Source of the DNA: Candidatus Eisenbacteria bacterium
GTDB taxonomy: Bacteria > Eisenbacteria > RBG-16-71-46
DNA length: 33,789 nt
Direction of reading: 5' to 3'
NCBI GenBank assembly: GCA_035712145.1
Contig: DASTBI010000013.1
Coordinates: 1-33,789 of the forward strand
Shown here: piece by piece, positions 8,824 through 20,400 of the stretch
Layout of the letters: each line of letters begins with the position of its first letter
How positions within the stretch are numbered: position 1 is the first letter of the stretch
Made by a program: the position numbers and the translations under genes
The notes under the pieces: generated by a model
Told to the model about the DNA's origin: nothing
Databases searched by the model: none
The model's input: only the letters and a program-made list of their open reading frames with translations

Positions 8824-9182
8824 TGCCGTGCCGAACGGCGCGGCGCCGGCTCGCGATCTGCGCCGCGGCGCTGTGCGGGATGCTCGCGATCCTGGGTTGC
8901 TCGAAGAGCCCCGAGTCCAATACGGGTGGGCCGCCTCAGCAACGCTCTCAGGCGTTGATCGATGCCGGGAACGAGGCGTATCGCGCGGGGAACTTCGGGC
9001 TCGCGGCGCGACGCTATGCGGCCGCGGCGGTGGTGAAACCCGACGATCCGGCGGCCTATTACGGCATGGGGATGGCCCTCACCAAGCTCGGCAAGGACGA
9101 GGAAGCGCGGCGGGCTTACACCAAGGCCCGCGAGCTGACCCAGCAGGCGAACGCGCCGGGCGCGTCACCGCCGACGCCGTAA
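8820..9182 (+). CDS. Small TPR-containing lipoprotein
   Basis: 120 residues from the ATG at 8820, which overlaps the HemC-like gene's stop; ATG 8823 is an equally possible start. An Arg-rich n-region and hydrophobic stretch lead to the lipobox LAILGC, predicting a lipid-anchored exported protein. The mature part holds one to two tetratricopeptide repeats (LIDAGNEAYRAGNFGLAARRY and DPAAYYGMGMALTKLGKDEE), then a short Ala/Pro tail. TPRs mediate protein-protein contacts; the partner is unknown. serS starts 10 bases later. Confidence 0.8.
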   Translation: MMPCRTARRRLAICAAALCGMLAILGCSKSPESNTGGPPQQRSQALIDAGNEAYRAGNFGLAARRYAAAAVVKPDDPAAYYGMGMALTKLGKDEEARRAYTKARELTQQANAPGASPPTP

Positions 9183-9192
9183 GGGGACGTCG

Positions 9193-10473
9193 ATGCTCGA
9201 TCTCAAGTTCCTGAGACAGAACCGCGAGAAAGTCGAGGCCGGCGTGGCCTTGAAGGGAATGGCCGTCGACCTCGGCCGCTTCTACGAGGTGGAGGCGCGC
9301 CGTCTCGCGGTCCTGCACGAGACCGAGCAGCTCAAGGCGCGACGCAACGCCGCCAGCGAGGCGATTGCCGAGCGCAAGCGCCGAGGCGAGGACGCCGCCG
9401 ACGACATCAAGGCCATGCGCGACGTCGGCGACCGCATCAAGGGACTCGACGCCGAGCTCAAGCGTCTCGAGGAGGAGAGCGAGACCCTGGCGGCATGGAT
9501 TCCGAATCTCCCGCATGCCTCGGTGCCTCCGGGAAGCGGGGCGGAGCAGAACCAGGTGGTGCGCACGTGGGGCGAGAAGAAGCGCTTCGATTTCGAGCCC
9601 AAGCCGCACTGGGACCTGGCCACCTCGCTCGGGCTGCTCGACTTCGAGCGCGCGGCGAAGATCTCGGGGTCGGGCTTCCTGCTCTTCACCGGGCGCGGTG
9701 CGAAGCTCGAGCGCGCGCTCATCCAGTTCATGCTCGACTTCCACGTCCGGAGTCACGGCTACCTCGAGGTGTCGCCGCCGCACGTGGTGCGCCGCGCGTC
9801 GCTGTTCGGAACCGGACAGCTGCCGAAGCTCGAGTCCGAGATGTACCTGATCGGGGAGGACGACCTGTTCCTGAACCCGACCGCCGAGGTGCCGGTCACC
9901 AACATCTATCGCGACGAGATCATCGAGCCCGGCAAGCTCCCGCTCTATCTCACGGCCTACTGCGCCTCCTATCGTCGCGAGGCGGGCGCGGCGGGCCGCG
10001 ACACGCGCGGCATGGTGCGTGTCCACCAATTCGACAAGGTCGAGCTGGTGAAGATCGTGGCGCCGGAGAAGAGCTACGACGAGCACGAGTCGCTGGCGCG
10101 GGACGTGGCCGATGTGTTCGAGGCGCTCGAGCTGCCGTATCGCGTCATGCTGCTGTGCAGCGGTGACCTGAGCTTCGCGGCCGCCAAATGCTATGACTTC
10201 GAGGTGTGGGCGCCCGGAGTCGGGCAGTGGCTCGAGTGCTCGTCGTGCAGCAACTTCGAGGACTTCCAGGCCCGCCGGATGGCCATGCGCTTCCGTCGCG
10301 AGCCCGCGGCCAAGGCCGAGCACCCGCATACCCTCAACGCCTCGGGCGTCGCGCTGCCCCGCACCTTCGCGAGCTTGCTCGAGAACCACCAGACCGAGCG
10401 CGGCACCGTGCGGATCCCGGCGGCTCTGCGGCCCTATCTGGACGGTCTCGAGGAGCTGACGCCGGAAGTCTGA
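9193..10473 (+). CDS. serS: Seryl-tRNA synthetase
   Basis: Charges tRNA-Ser (and tRNA-Sec where selenocysteine is used) with serine. 426 residues, normal. The N-terminal coiled-coil tRNA-binding arm covers about residues 30-100 (LKARRNAASEAIAERKRRGE region). Class II motif 2 is seen as ASYRREAGAAGRDTRGM followed by HQFDKVE, and motif 3 as NASGVALPRTFASLLENHQ near residue 381, ending in RIPAALRPYL. An AAGGGGA ribosome site precedes the ATG. The histidine kinase gene begins one base after the stop. Confidence 0.97.
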   Translation: MLDLKFLRQNREKVEAGVALKGMAVDLGRFYEVEARRLAVLHETEQLKARRNAASEAIAERKRRGEDAADDIKAMRDVGDRIKGLDAELKRLEEESETLAAWIPNLPHASVPPGSGAEQNQVVRTWGEKKRFDFEPKPHWDLATSLGLLDFERAAKISGSGFLLFTGRGAKLERALIQFMLDFHVRSHGYLEVSPPHVVRRASLFGTGQLPKLESEMYLIGEDDLFLNPTAEVPVTNIYRDEIIEPGKLPLYLTAYCASYRREAGAAGRDTRGMVRVHQFDKVELVKIVAPEKSYDEHESLARDVADVFEALELPYRVMLLCSGDLSFAAAKCYDFEVWAPGVGQWLECSSCSNFEDFQARRMAMRFRREPAAKAEHPHTLNASGVALPRTFASLLENHQTERGTVRIPAALRPYLDGLEELTPEV

Positions 10474-10474
10474 C

Positions 10475-11794
10475 GTGACCGCCGGCGCTCCCTCCACGCG
10501 CGCGAGACCCGGACGTCCCCGCGACATCCACCGCCAGCGGTCGCGCTCCGAGCTCTTCAGGGTCACGCTCTTCCTGGCCAGCCTGGTGATGCTGGGCGGC
10601 GTGTTCGTGTTCACCAACTGGATGGTGCGCCGGTTGAGCGACCAGGTGTCGGCGTCCTCCGAGCTGCTCGCGAGGTTGTGCGCACAGGCCAGCTTCCCCG
10701 CCACGCGTGATCCGGAGCTGCAGGCGATTCTGTCGGGCGTGATCCGCGGAATCGACTTTCCGATGGTGATCGCCGATGAGCGCGGAGTTCCTCGGGCCTG
10801 GCGTCTGGTGGAGCTCGATCCCGCGCTGATTCCCGACGCGTCGCTCGACAGCCTCGCTCTGGGAAAGCCCATCGCCCCCGTGATCCGCGCGCGGGTGGAT
10901 CGCCTCTACGCCAAGATCGGCGAGCTCGACCGGAAGCACCCGCCCATCCCGATGACCCAGCCGGTCACCCGCGTGTCGCTCGGACGGCTCCACTACGGCG
11001 ATCCGCCGTTGCTCGAGCGGCTGCGCTGGATGCCCTATGTCACCGTCGGCGGCATGGTGGCCCTGATCGGCGTGGGGCTGTGGGGACTCGAGACCATGCG
11101 CCGCAACGAGCGCCGCAACATCTGGGTCGGCATGGCGCTCGAGACCGCCCACCAGCTCGGGACGCCGCTGTCGTCGCTGATGGGCTGGGTCGAGCTGCTG
11201 CGTGCGCGCATGGACGAGACGGCGGGCGCCGAGCCCGTCCCGCGCGCCGAGCTGACGGAGACTCTGGAGGAGATGGAGCGCGACGTGGACCGCCTCAACA
11301 AAGTGGCCCAGCGCTTCAGCCACGTGGGCTCTTCGCCGCGTCTCGAGCCGCTCGATGTCTCGGCCCTGGTCCAAAGGGTCGCCGAATACATGCGGAGGCG
11401 CATCCCTCGCGAGGAAGGCGACGTCACCATGACCGAGCGCATCGAGCAGACCACGCCGCTCCCGTGCAGCCGCGAGCTGCTCGAATGGGCGATCGAGAAC
11501 CTCATCGCCAACGCCATCACCGCGCTCGACAAGCGCCCCGGACAGATCGAGGTGTCGGTCGCTCCGCGCGAGGGCGGGGGCGCGGAAATCATGGTGCGCG
11601 ACAACGGAAGGGGCATGACCGCGAGGGAGCAGCGGCGCGCCTTCGAGCCGGGGTACACCACGAAGCCCCGGGGATGGGGACTGGGACTGGCGCTGGCGCG
11701 GCGCGTGGTCGAGGAGTACCACGGTGGCAAGCTCACCGTGCGGAAGAGCGTGCCCGGCGAAGGCACGACCATCGCGATCGTGCTGCCGGGCTGA
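10475..11794 (+). CDS. Membrane sensor histidine kinase (PorY-like partner)
   Basis: 439 residues from a GTG start. Membrane helix 1 is at about 27-49 and helix 2 at about 187-206, enclosing a periplasmic sensor region of roughly 135 residues with no family I recognise. The H-box is ALETAHQLGTPLSSLMG with phospho-acceptor His226. The HATPase domain has the N-box ENLIANAITAL (about 341-351), DNGRGM (376-381) and the glycine-rich lid GWGLGLALARR. The adjacent downstream gene encodes a REC-PglZ regulator, so the two very likely form a two-component pair like Bacteroidetes PorY/PorX. The symbol is withheld because PorY orthology cannot be shown here. Confidence 0.9.
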   Translation: MTAGAPSTRARPGRPRDIHRQRSRSELFRVTLFLASLVMLGGVFVFTNWMVRRLSDQVSASSELLARLCAQASFPATRDPELQAILSGVIRGIDFPMVIADERGVPRAWRLVELDPALIPDASLDSLALGKPIAPVIRARVDRLYAKIGELDRKHPPIPMTQPVTRVSLGRLHYGDPPLLERLRWMPYVTVGGMVALIGVGLWGLETMRRNERRNIWVGMALETAHQLGTPLSSLMGWVELLRARMDETAGAEPVPRAELTETLEEMERDVDRLNKVAQRFSHVGSSPRLEPLDVSALVQRVAEYMRRRIPREEGDVTMTERIEQTTPLPCSRELLEWAIENLIANAITALDKRPGQIEVSVAPREGGGAEIMVRDNGRGMTAREQRRAFEPGYTTKPRGWGLGLALARRVVEEYHGGKLTVRKSVPGEGTTIAIVLPG

Positions 11795-11868
11795 AGCGGG
11801 GTATCATGCGTTGTTCCGCACCCCATTGACCAGTACAAGAAGCCGGAACTGAACGGCCCCTTTCCGAA

Positions 11869-13443
11869 ATGCCCGACGACCAGCGACGCCAGATCCTGTG
11901 GGCCGACGACGAGATCGACCTCCTCCGGCCGCACATCAAGTTCCTCGAGCAGAAGGGCTTCGCCGTCACGCCGGTCGGCAGCGGCGAGGATGCTCTCGCC
12001 GCCCTCACGCGGTCGCGCTTCGACGTCGTGCTGCTCGACGAGAACATGCCCGGCCTCGGAGGCCTGGCCACGCTGGACGCCATCAAGTCCCGCGACGTGT
12101 CGGTGCCGGTGATCCTGGTCACGAAGAACGAGGAAGAGTCGCTGATGGAAGAGGCGATCGGGCGCCACATCCGCGACTACCTCATCAAGCCGGTGAATCC
12201 TTCCCAGGTGCTGCTCGCGCTCAAGCGCGTGCTCGAGTCGAGCCGCATTCAGGACACGGCGCGCACGCGCGACTACGTCGGGGACATGCGGCGCTGGCAG
12301 GATCTCGATCGCCGGCGCTTCACCTGGCAGGAGTGGGTGGATCTCGCGGTGGACGTGGCGCGCTGGGACGTGCTGTTCGACGAGCTGCCCGACGAGCAGG
12401 GCCTGGCCCAGGCGCATCAGGACTTCCGGCGCTCGCTCAACGCCGATTTCTCGCGGTTCATCGAAGCGCAGTACGGAGGCTGGGTGCATGGGGACGCCCA
12501 GCGGCCTCCGCTCTCGACCGACGTCGTCGCTCAGACCGTGGCGCCGCGGCTGAAGCGCGGTGAGCGCACGGCGTTGGTGGTGATCGACTGCCTGAGGCTC
12601 GATCAGTGGCTGACGCTCGAGCCGCTCCTGGCCGAGCACTTCGAGATCCAGCGCGAGCACTACTGCTCGATCCTGCCCACGGCCACGCCCTATTCGCGCA
12701 ACGCCATCTTCTCCGGGCTGCTTCCCGCCGAGCTCCACAGCCGCCACCCCGATCTGTGGCAGGAGACGAGCGGAGACGAGCGCTCCAAGAATCGTTTCGA
12801 GCGCCAGCTGCTCGAGCTGCAGCTCGACCGCCTCAAGGCGCGGCCGACACGACCCATCCGCTATTTCAAGATCTACGACTCGGCCGAAGCGCAGCAGGCC
12901 CGCAAGCAGTCGAGCGGCTTCGCCGGACTCGGTCTCGTGGCGCTGGTCTACAACTTCCTCGACATCCTCGCCCACGGACGATCCGAGAACGAGCTGCTTC
13001 AGGAGCTGGCTCCCGACGAGGCCGCATTCCGCTCGGTGATGAAAGCGTGGTTCCTCCGGAGCCCGCTGTACGAAATCCTGCGCGCCCTCGGCCAGCAGGG
13101 CTTCGCGATCGTGCTGACCACCGACCACGGGGCGGTGCTCGCGCGCCGCGCCTCCAAGGTGCACGGCAATCGCGACACCTCCACCAACCTGCGTTACAAG
13201 TTCGGTCTCAACCTCAATTGCGACCCGAAGGAAGCCGTGATCCTTCGCGACCCGAAAGTGTTCAAGCTCCCCGACGACTCTGTGAACAAGAACTACATCC
13301 TGGCGCGTGAGGACTTCTTCTTCGTCTACCCGACGCGCTTCCACGAGTACGAGCGTCAGTTCCGCGGTTCGTTCCAGCACGGCGGCATCTCGATCGAGGA
13401 GATGGTGCTGCCGCGCGTGACGCTGCTGCCGCGCCGCTCGTGA
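11869..13443 (+). CDS. porX: PorX-type response regulator with PglZ phosphodiesterase domain
   Basis: 524 residues. The receiver domain (about 7-122) has the acidic pair Asp13/Asp14, phospho-acceptor Asp57 (VVLLDENMPG), VTKN and LIKPV. A helical linker leads to a PglZ/alkaline-phosphatase-fold domain (about 215-520) with VVIDCLRLDQW (Asp240), ILPTATPYSRNAIFSG (Thr271, matching the catalytic Thr described in PorX), TTDHG (Asp419, His420) and QHGG (His504) as likely zinc ligands. In Bacteroidetes PorX controls type IX secretion and its PglZ domain cleaves oligonucleotides. The start lacks a clear ribosome site. The stop overlaps tsaE by GTGA. Confidence 0.92.
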   Translation: MPDDQRRQILWADDEIDLLRPHIKFLEQKGFAVTPVGSGEDALAALTRSRFDVVLLDENMPGLGGLATLDAIKSRDVSVPVILVTKNEEESLMEEAIGRHIRDYLIKPVNPSQVLLALKRVLESSRIQDTARTRDYVGDMRRWQDLDRRRFTWQEWVDLAVDVARWDVLFDELPDEQGLAQAHQDFRRSLNADFSRFIEAQYGGWVHGDAQRPPLSTDVVAQTVAPRLKRGERTALVVIDCLRLDQWLTLEPLLAEHFEIQREHYCSILPTATPYSRNAIFSGLLPAELHSRHPDLWQETSGDERSKNRFERQLLELQLDRLKARPTRPIRYFKIYDSAEAQQARKQSSGFAGLGLVALVYNFLDILAHGRSENELLQELAPDEAAFRSVMKAWFLRSPLYEILRALGQQGFAIVLTTDHGAVLARRASKVHGNRDTSTNLRYKFGLNLNCDPKEAVILRDPKVFKLPDDSVNKNYILAREDFFFVYPTRFHEYERQFRGSFQHGGISIEEMVLPRVTLLPRRS

Positions 13444-13934
13444 GCACGACCGGGACCGAAGGCGTCTCCCGCCGCAGCGAGGCGCCGGAAGAGACCGAGC
13501 GTTGGGGCGCGGCGCTCGCCTCGGGGCTCCAGGCGGGCGACCTGATTCTGCTCCATGGCCCTCTGGGCTCGGGCAAGACCTGCTTCGTGACCGGCCTGGC
13601 GCGCGGGCTCGGCGTGCGCGGACGCGTGCGCAGCCCGTCGTTCGGGCTGATCCACGAGATGCACGGCCGGGTCCTTCTCGCGCACGTCGACCTCTACCGG
13701 CTGAGCGAGCGGGAAGCCGACCGCCTCGGTCTCGAGGAGCTGCGCGATCGCGCCGTGCTCGCGGTCGAGTGGGGAGAGCGTCTGCCCGCCGCGTGGGACG
13801 AAGACGCACTGGCGATCACCTTTCGCATTCTCGGCCCGGCATCGCGCGATCTGACCGCGCGCGGCCGGGGGCCGCGCGGCAGGCAACTGCTCGAGGCCTG
13901 GCGCGCGCTCGACCGGGTGACGAGGGGCGCATGA
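13440..13934 (+). CDS. tsaE: tRNA threonylcarbamoyladenosine biosynthesis ATPase TsaE
   Basis: ATPase needed with TsaB/TsaD for t6A37 formation on ANN-decoding tRNAs. 164 residues. Walker A GPLGSGKT (40-47), SPSFGLIHE, the signature HVDLYRL and AVEWGERLP all match the family. The GTG start overlaps the porX stop, and its own stop overlaps the tsaB-rimI fusion (ATGA), consistent with a t6A cluster. Confidence 0.95.
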   Translation: MSTTGTEGVSRRSEAPEETERWGAALASGLQAGDLILLHGPLGSGKTCFVTGLARGLGVRGRVRSPSFGLIHEMHGRVLLAHVDLYRLSEREADRLGLEELRDRAVLAVEWGERLPAAWDEDALAITFRILGPASRDLTARGRGPRGRQLLEAWRALDRVTRGA

Positions 13935-15105
13935 TCGGCGTGTCGATCGAATGCGCGACCGAGCGCGCCGACGTGGTCGTGCGCAACGGAGCCGGTGATC
14001 GCGCGCAGGAGACGGAGGTCGTCGGACAAGGTCACACGCGGCGTCTCGTCGCACTGCTGAGGCGCGCGCTCGAGAAATCCGGCGTCCGGCCCGGCGAGCT
14101 CCAGTGGGTGGCGGCCGATCTCGGCCCCGGCTCGTTCACCGGCGTGAGGGTGGGGCTGGCGACCGCATCGGCGCTGGCTCAGGTGTCCGGCGCGCGCCTG
14201 AAGGGCGCGTCGTCCCTGGCCGCGCTGGCGCATGGCGCGCCGCGGCGCCGCGCGCTGGTGGTGCCGCTCGTGCCCGCCGGACGGCACGAAGCCTACGCGG
14301 GGTTCTTCCGTTCCGATTCGCGCGGCTCCTGCCGGCTCGTCGGCGCGCCCCAGGTGCTGCGGCTGCCGGCAGCCGTATCGGCCATCGCCGCGATCCGCCG
14401 CGCCACCTCGTTGCCGAGTGTGATGCTGGTCGGGCCGGGCGTGCCGCGCTGGCGCGAGGCGCTCGAAGCGGAGTTTCCCGGCGCCACCGCCTCCGGCTGG
14501 CGATTCGAAGGACTCTCGGCGGGCGATCTCGCCGATGCCGCGCTGTCCGGCCTCGGACCGGCCGCCGGCCTTCCGGCGCCCGGGGAGGAAGCGACGCCGC
14601 TCTACGTGCGCTCCGCACAGGCCGAAGAGCGGGTGCGCCATCGCGTCTCCGCGGCCGAGCCCGTCACGCTGCGGCCGATGACCGCCCAGGACGTCGACGA
14701 CGTCGCGGCGATCGAGCGTCTCGTCTTCACCGATCCTTGGCCTGAGTCGTTCTTCATCGGAGAGCTGTCCCAGCGCCTGGTGTATGCACGGGTGGCCGAG
14801 CGCGCCGGTACGCTCGCCGGCTACAGCCTGGCATGGATGGGCTCCGGCAGCGGCCATCTCGGCAATCTCGCCGTCGTGCCCGAGCAGCGCCGTCGCGGCG
14901 TCGCGCGCGTGCTGCTCGAAGACCTTTTCGCGGAGGCCGGTCGACGCCAGGTGGAATCCCTGACACTCGAGGTGAGGGTCTCCAACTTCGCCGCGCAGGG
15001 ACTCTACCGCGCCCATGGATTTCGTATGGTTGGCCTGCGACGCGGGTATTATCGTGACAGCGGTGAGGATGCTCTCGTGATGGAGTGGAGAACCCCCCGA
15101 GGCTC

Positions 15106-15109
<4 letters not shown>
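13931..15109 (+). CDS. tsaB-rimI: TsaB-RimI fusion: t6A complex subunit plus N-acetyltransferase
   Basis: 392 residues with two domains. The N-terminal part (about 1-235) is TsaB, the partner of TsaD in t6A synthesis, marked by ADLGPGSFTGVRVGLATA. The C-terminal part (from about residue 245, VTLRPMTAQDVDDV) is a GNAT acetyltransferase like RimI, which acetylates the N-terminal alanine of ribosomal protein S18, with the acetyl-CoA loop VVPEQRRRGVARVLL and ending YYRDSGEDALVMEW. There is no stop or start between the domains. Separate adjacent tsaB and rimI genes are common and fused forms are known. ATG 13931 overlaps tsaE; the stop overlaps accD. Confidence 0.94.
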
Positions 15110-16058
<949 letters not shown>

Positions 16059-16062
<4 letters not shown>

Positions 16063-17423
16063 CCCATAGGCTCCAGGCTCGGCTCGAGACGCTCTACGGG
16101 CTCGAGCGCCGCAAGGACAAGCTCGGGCTGGACGGCACGCGCGCGATCCTCGCGGCGCTGGGTGATCCGCACCGGCGTTTCCGCTCGATCCACGTGGCGG
16201 GAACGAACGGCAAGGGATCGGTGTGCGCGATCATCGAGCGCGTCCTGCGCGAGGCCGGCCATCGCACCGGTCTCTACACGTCGCCCCATCTGGTGGACTT
16301 CCGGGAGCGGATCCGCGTGGGCGGCCGCTGGGCCGACGACCCGTGGCTCGAGGACGCTCTGGATCGCATCGAGCGCCTTCCCGAAGCGAAGGACCGCACC
16401 TTTTTCGAGGTGGCGACCGCGCTCGGCTTTCTCTGCTTCGCCGAGCACGACGTCGATCTCGCAGTGGTCGAGGTGGGGCTCGGTGGACGTCTCGATAGCA
16501 CCAACGTCCTCACGCCCGAGCTCTCCGTGATCACCGCGATCGGTCTCGACCACACCGAGATCCTGGGTGACACGATCGAGGTCATCGCCGCCGAGAAGGC
16601 TGGCATCGTCAAGCCCGGCGTGCCCGTGGTGTGCGAGGACTCCGATCCGCGCGCGCTCGCCGCGGTGGCGTCGGCGGCGAAGGCTCGTGGCGCTCCGCTG
16701 GTGCCCCTCCGCGTCGCGTGGAACGTGCCCGCCCTGGTCACGCCCAACGGCGCCGCAACCCGACGATCGCCGCTCGAGATGTTCGTCGCCTCCGAGGCCA
16801 CGACCGATGCCGACGGCATCGACTGGAGGGTCACGCACCCCGACTGGGGGCGTCTCGATCTCGCCTGCCCGCTGAGGGGGCGGCACCAGGTGAAGAACCT
16901 GAAGCTCGCGCTCACGGCGCTCGGCCTCCTGGCCCGCAACGATCCGGCGCTGGACGCCCGCGCCGTGCGCGAAGGCGTCGCGCGGGTCCGCTGGCCGGGA
17001 CGGCTCGAGCCATGCCCCCATGAGCCGCGGCTCTGGTGGGACGGCGCGCACAACGTCGCCGGCGTGAGCGCTCTGGTCGAGGCTTGGGCCCGCGACCTCC
17101 GCATCGAAACGCCCGGCGCCGTCGTGCTGGCGCTTTCGCGCGACAAGGACGTGCCGTGGATGCTCGACGGAATCGCGCACCACTTCCCGCGGGCCCGCGT
17201 CGTCGCCACCCGCACCACGAACGCCCGCGCGCTCGATCCTGAAGTGATCCGCCGTGCAGCGGCCGCCGACGGGCTCTCGGCGGACGCGATTCCCGAGCTG
17301 CCGCGCGCCGTCGAGCACGCGCTGGCGGTGGCCGGCAGCGATCCGGTCCTGCTGACCGGATCGCTGTTCGCCGTCGGCGAAGCCATGCAGGCGTTCGGCG
17401 GCGCGCCCGAGGCCCTGCAATGA
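16059..17423 (+). CDS. folC: Folylpolyglutamate synthase / dihydrofolate synthase
   Basis: Mur-ligase-family enzyme adding glutamate to folates. 454 residues. Visible motifs are the P-loop AGTNGKGSV (Gly48 onward), YTSPHLVDFRERI, EVGLGGRLDSTN, GLDHTEILGDT, AAEKAGI (the region carrying the carbamylated Lys in this family), LRGRHQVKN and WDGAHN; the C-terminus has LTGSLFAVGEA. The start is a GTG overlapping the accD stop, and its own stop overlaps lptD (ATGA). Whether it has both activities cannot be told from sequence. Confidence 0.95.
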
Positions 17424-20400
17424 GCCGCGCATTCGTCTTCATGGCGCTCGCCATCCTGGCGGCGACGGCGACCGTGGGCCCAGCCCTCGCGCAGCCGCCG
17501 CTCAACATCTCGGCGGCGAACGTGACCGGCAGCCGGGGCCCCGAAGGCGACATCGTGCTGCTCAACGGCGACGTGCGCATCACGCGCGGGCTCACCGTCA
17601 TCACCGCGGACCGCGGTCGCTACCTGCGCGCCCAGGGCATGCTGTATCTGGACGACCGGGTTCGACTGGTGGACACGACGACCACGCTGAGCTGCGATCA
17701 CGCGGCCTTCTCGGAGGAGAAGGACCTGCTCCAGGTGACCGGAAACGTCGTGATCACCGACAAGGGCGCGACCCTCCGGGCGCCCTCCGGCACCTATGAT
17801 CGCGGTCGCGGAAGGGCCGAGCTCTACGGCGGCGTGGTGGCGGAGGACAGCTCGCAGATCATTCGCTGCGAGCAGCTCACCTACTGGCGCGACTCGATGC
17901 TGGTGAAGGCTCGCGGCCGGGTCCGCGGCGAGGGCAAGAAGGACAGGCTGCGCCTGCTCGCCGACAACGTCGACTACGACCGCCGCCGGCACGTGGCGGT
18001 CGCCACGGGGAAGCCGGTGATGGAGTCCGAGGACGAACGCGGGCGCGTGGCGCGCATCTCGGCGAAGCGGCTCCGGCTCGACACCGAGACGCGGCGCGCC
18101 GAAGCCATCGACTCGGTGGTGGTTGATCGCGACACGCTCAAGGCCACCGGCGATTACGCGGTGTTCGACGACCGCGCCGACCGTGGCTGGCTCTACGGGC
18201 ACCCCAAAGCCTGGGACAACGAGACCACCGTGACCGGCGACACGCTCGAGGTGTGGACCGAGAAGCGAACCCTGCGCCGCTTCGTGGTGCGCTCCAACGC
18301 CACGCTCGACTACAAGGGCGTCCGCCCGGGGAGCGAAGGCGAGACCAGCCGGCTCACCGGGGAGCGCATGGACGTGTTCTTCACCGACGACGAGATGGAC
18401 AGCCTGACGTCGGTGGGCGACGCGCGCAACGAGTACCAGGCCGTGGCGCGGCCCGGGAAGACCCCGGAGAGCAACGTGGCCGCCGGCGACACGATCACCG
18501 TCCACCTCAAGGATCGGAAGATCGATCGCGCGGTGGTGCGTGGCCACGCCACCGGCGAGTACCGCCTCGAGGTGGCGACGGGGGACACGGCGGCCGCCCG
18601 GCTCGAGACGGTCAAGTATCGGGCGCCTCGCATCGAGTTCCACGTGCCGAAGGACCGGATCATCCTCGACGAAGGGGCGCAGCTCGACTACCGCGAGGTC
18701 TCGCTCAACTCGCGGCGCGTGGAATTCGACAGTCAGGAGCAGGTGCTGGTGGCGAGCGGCCGGCCGCAGATCGTGGATCGCGGCGACAAGGTGGAAGGCC
18801 ACCTCATGACCTACGACCTGGAGTCACGCGAAGGAACGATCTACCAGGCCGAGACCACCTACGAGCGCGGTCTCTATCACGGGGAGCGCATCCGCAAAGT
18901 CGGCGAGAACGAGCTCGACGTGAAGAGCGGCGAGTACAGCACCTGCTCGCTCGATCACCCGCACTATCACTTCCAGGCGAAGTGGATGAAGATCTATCTC
19001 AAGGACAAGATGGTGGCGAAGCCGGTGGTGTTCTACGTCCGGAACGTGCCGCTGCTCGCCCTGCCGTTCTGGATCTTCCCCATCAAGCCGGGCCGCCACT
19101 CCGGCTTCATCTTCCCGCAATTCGAGATCGGACTGAGCACCACGGCGGGCCAGTTCATCCGCAACGCCGGTTACTACTATGCGCCCAACGACTACATGGA
19201 CCTCACCGTCGCCGGCGACTACTACCAGGCCGAGCCCTCGTGGCTGATCCGCTCGGAAGCGAATTACAAGCTCCTCTACTCGTTCGACGGCCAGATCACC
19301 TATACGTACCAGCGCAGCGAGAATCCCCTCAGCCCGAGCGACAACTACGACTTCAATGCCTATCACCAGCAGGACATCACGCCTCGCACCCGGCTGCAGG
19401 CACGTGGTCAGTTCGTGTCGAGCCGCGCCTACAGCAAGAGCGTCGAGTTCGGGAGGCCGCTCTCGAGCCGGGTCAATCGCTTCCTCACCTCGAACCTGGC
19501 GCTCTCCCACGCCGCGGAATGGGCCAACCTCTATCTGGTGATCGACCGCAGGCAGGACCTGGACGCCGACGAGCAGATCAAGGATCCGGACGGGCAAGGG
19601 CCGCTGCAGGGGTCGGCGCTGGGGACGGTGGCGTCCCTGCCGAATCTGACCCAGTCGCTTCCCAACCTCTCGGTCTCGTTCCCCACGCGCGCGATCGGCT
19701 CGCTGGGCTTCCTGCGCGACACGCCGTTCTCCCGCTCGCTGGCGTCGATGTACTTCTCGCTCGACTCTCGCGTCTTGGCACAGACCGAGCAGCGCGCCGT
19801 CGTCTCGGGCTACAGCACCTTCTTGCGCGCGGACAGCACGCTGGACTCCACCACGGTGATCTCGCAGATCAAGAGCGATCGCTGGGGGAGCGCCGCGAAC
19901 GCCTCGTTGCGCGATTCGCGGCGGCTCTTCGGCTGGCTCAACTTCTCTCCTGCGTTCAACGCGAGCGCGGTGCTGTGGGATTTCGATAATCTGGGCAACG
20001 AATTCGTGCCTTCCGCCACCTGGAACGCCTCGCTGGCCACCAGCACGACGTACTACGGCACCTCGCGACTCCAGTGGGGTCCTCTCGTCGGGATCCGCCA
20101 CGTGGTGTTCCCGAGCGTCAGTTTTCGCTACAGCCCGAGCTTCGACAACCTGCTGTTCACGGACAGCCTGGGAGTGATCCGCTCGCGCTTCACCCCGTTC
20201 GGAGGGATTGGCATCTCCGGTTTCCGCGCCGCGAGCATGGGCTTCTCGCTGGATCAGCGCTGGCAAGTCAAGCTGCTGAGGAAGGGCAAGGAGGAGCGGC
20301 TCGACAACCTGCTGCAGTGGTCGATGTCCAGTGGCTACAACTTCCTCTACGAGGAGCAGGGACAGGAGCATCCGCTGGCGCCCATCAACTCGGTGGTCCG

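Noticed and set aside
11035-13809. A 924-residue minus-strand open frame opposite the kinase and porX
   Set aside because: A shadow of two clearly recognisable + strand genes; no ribosome site or domain.
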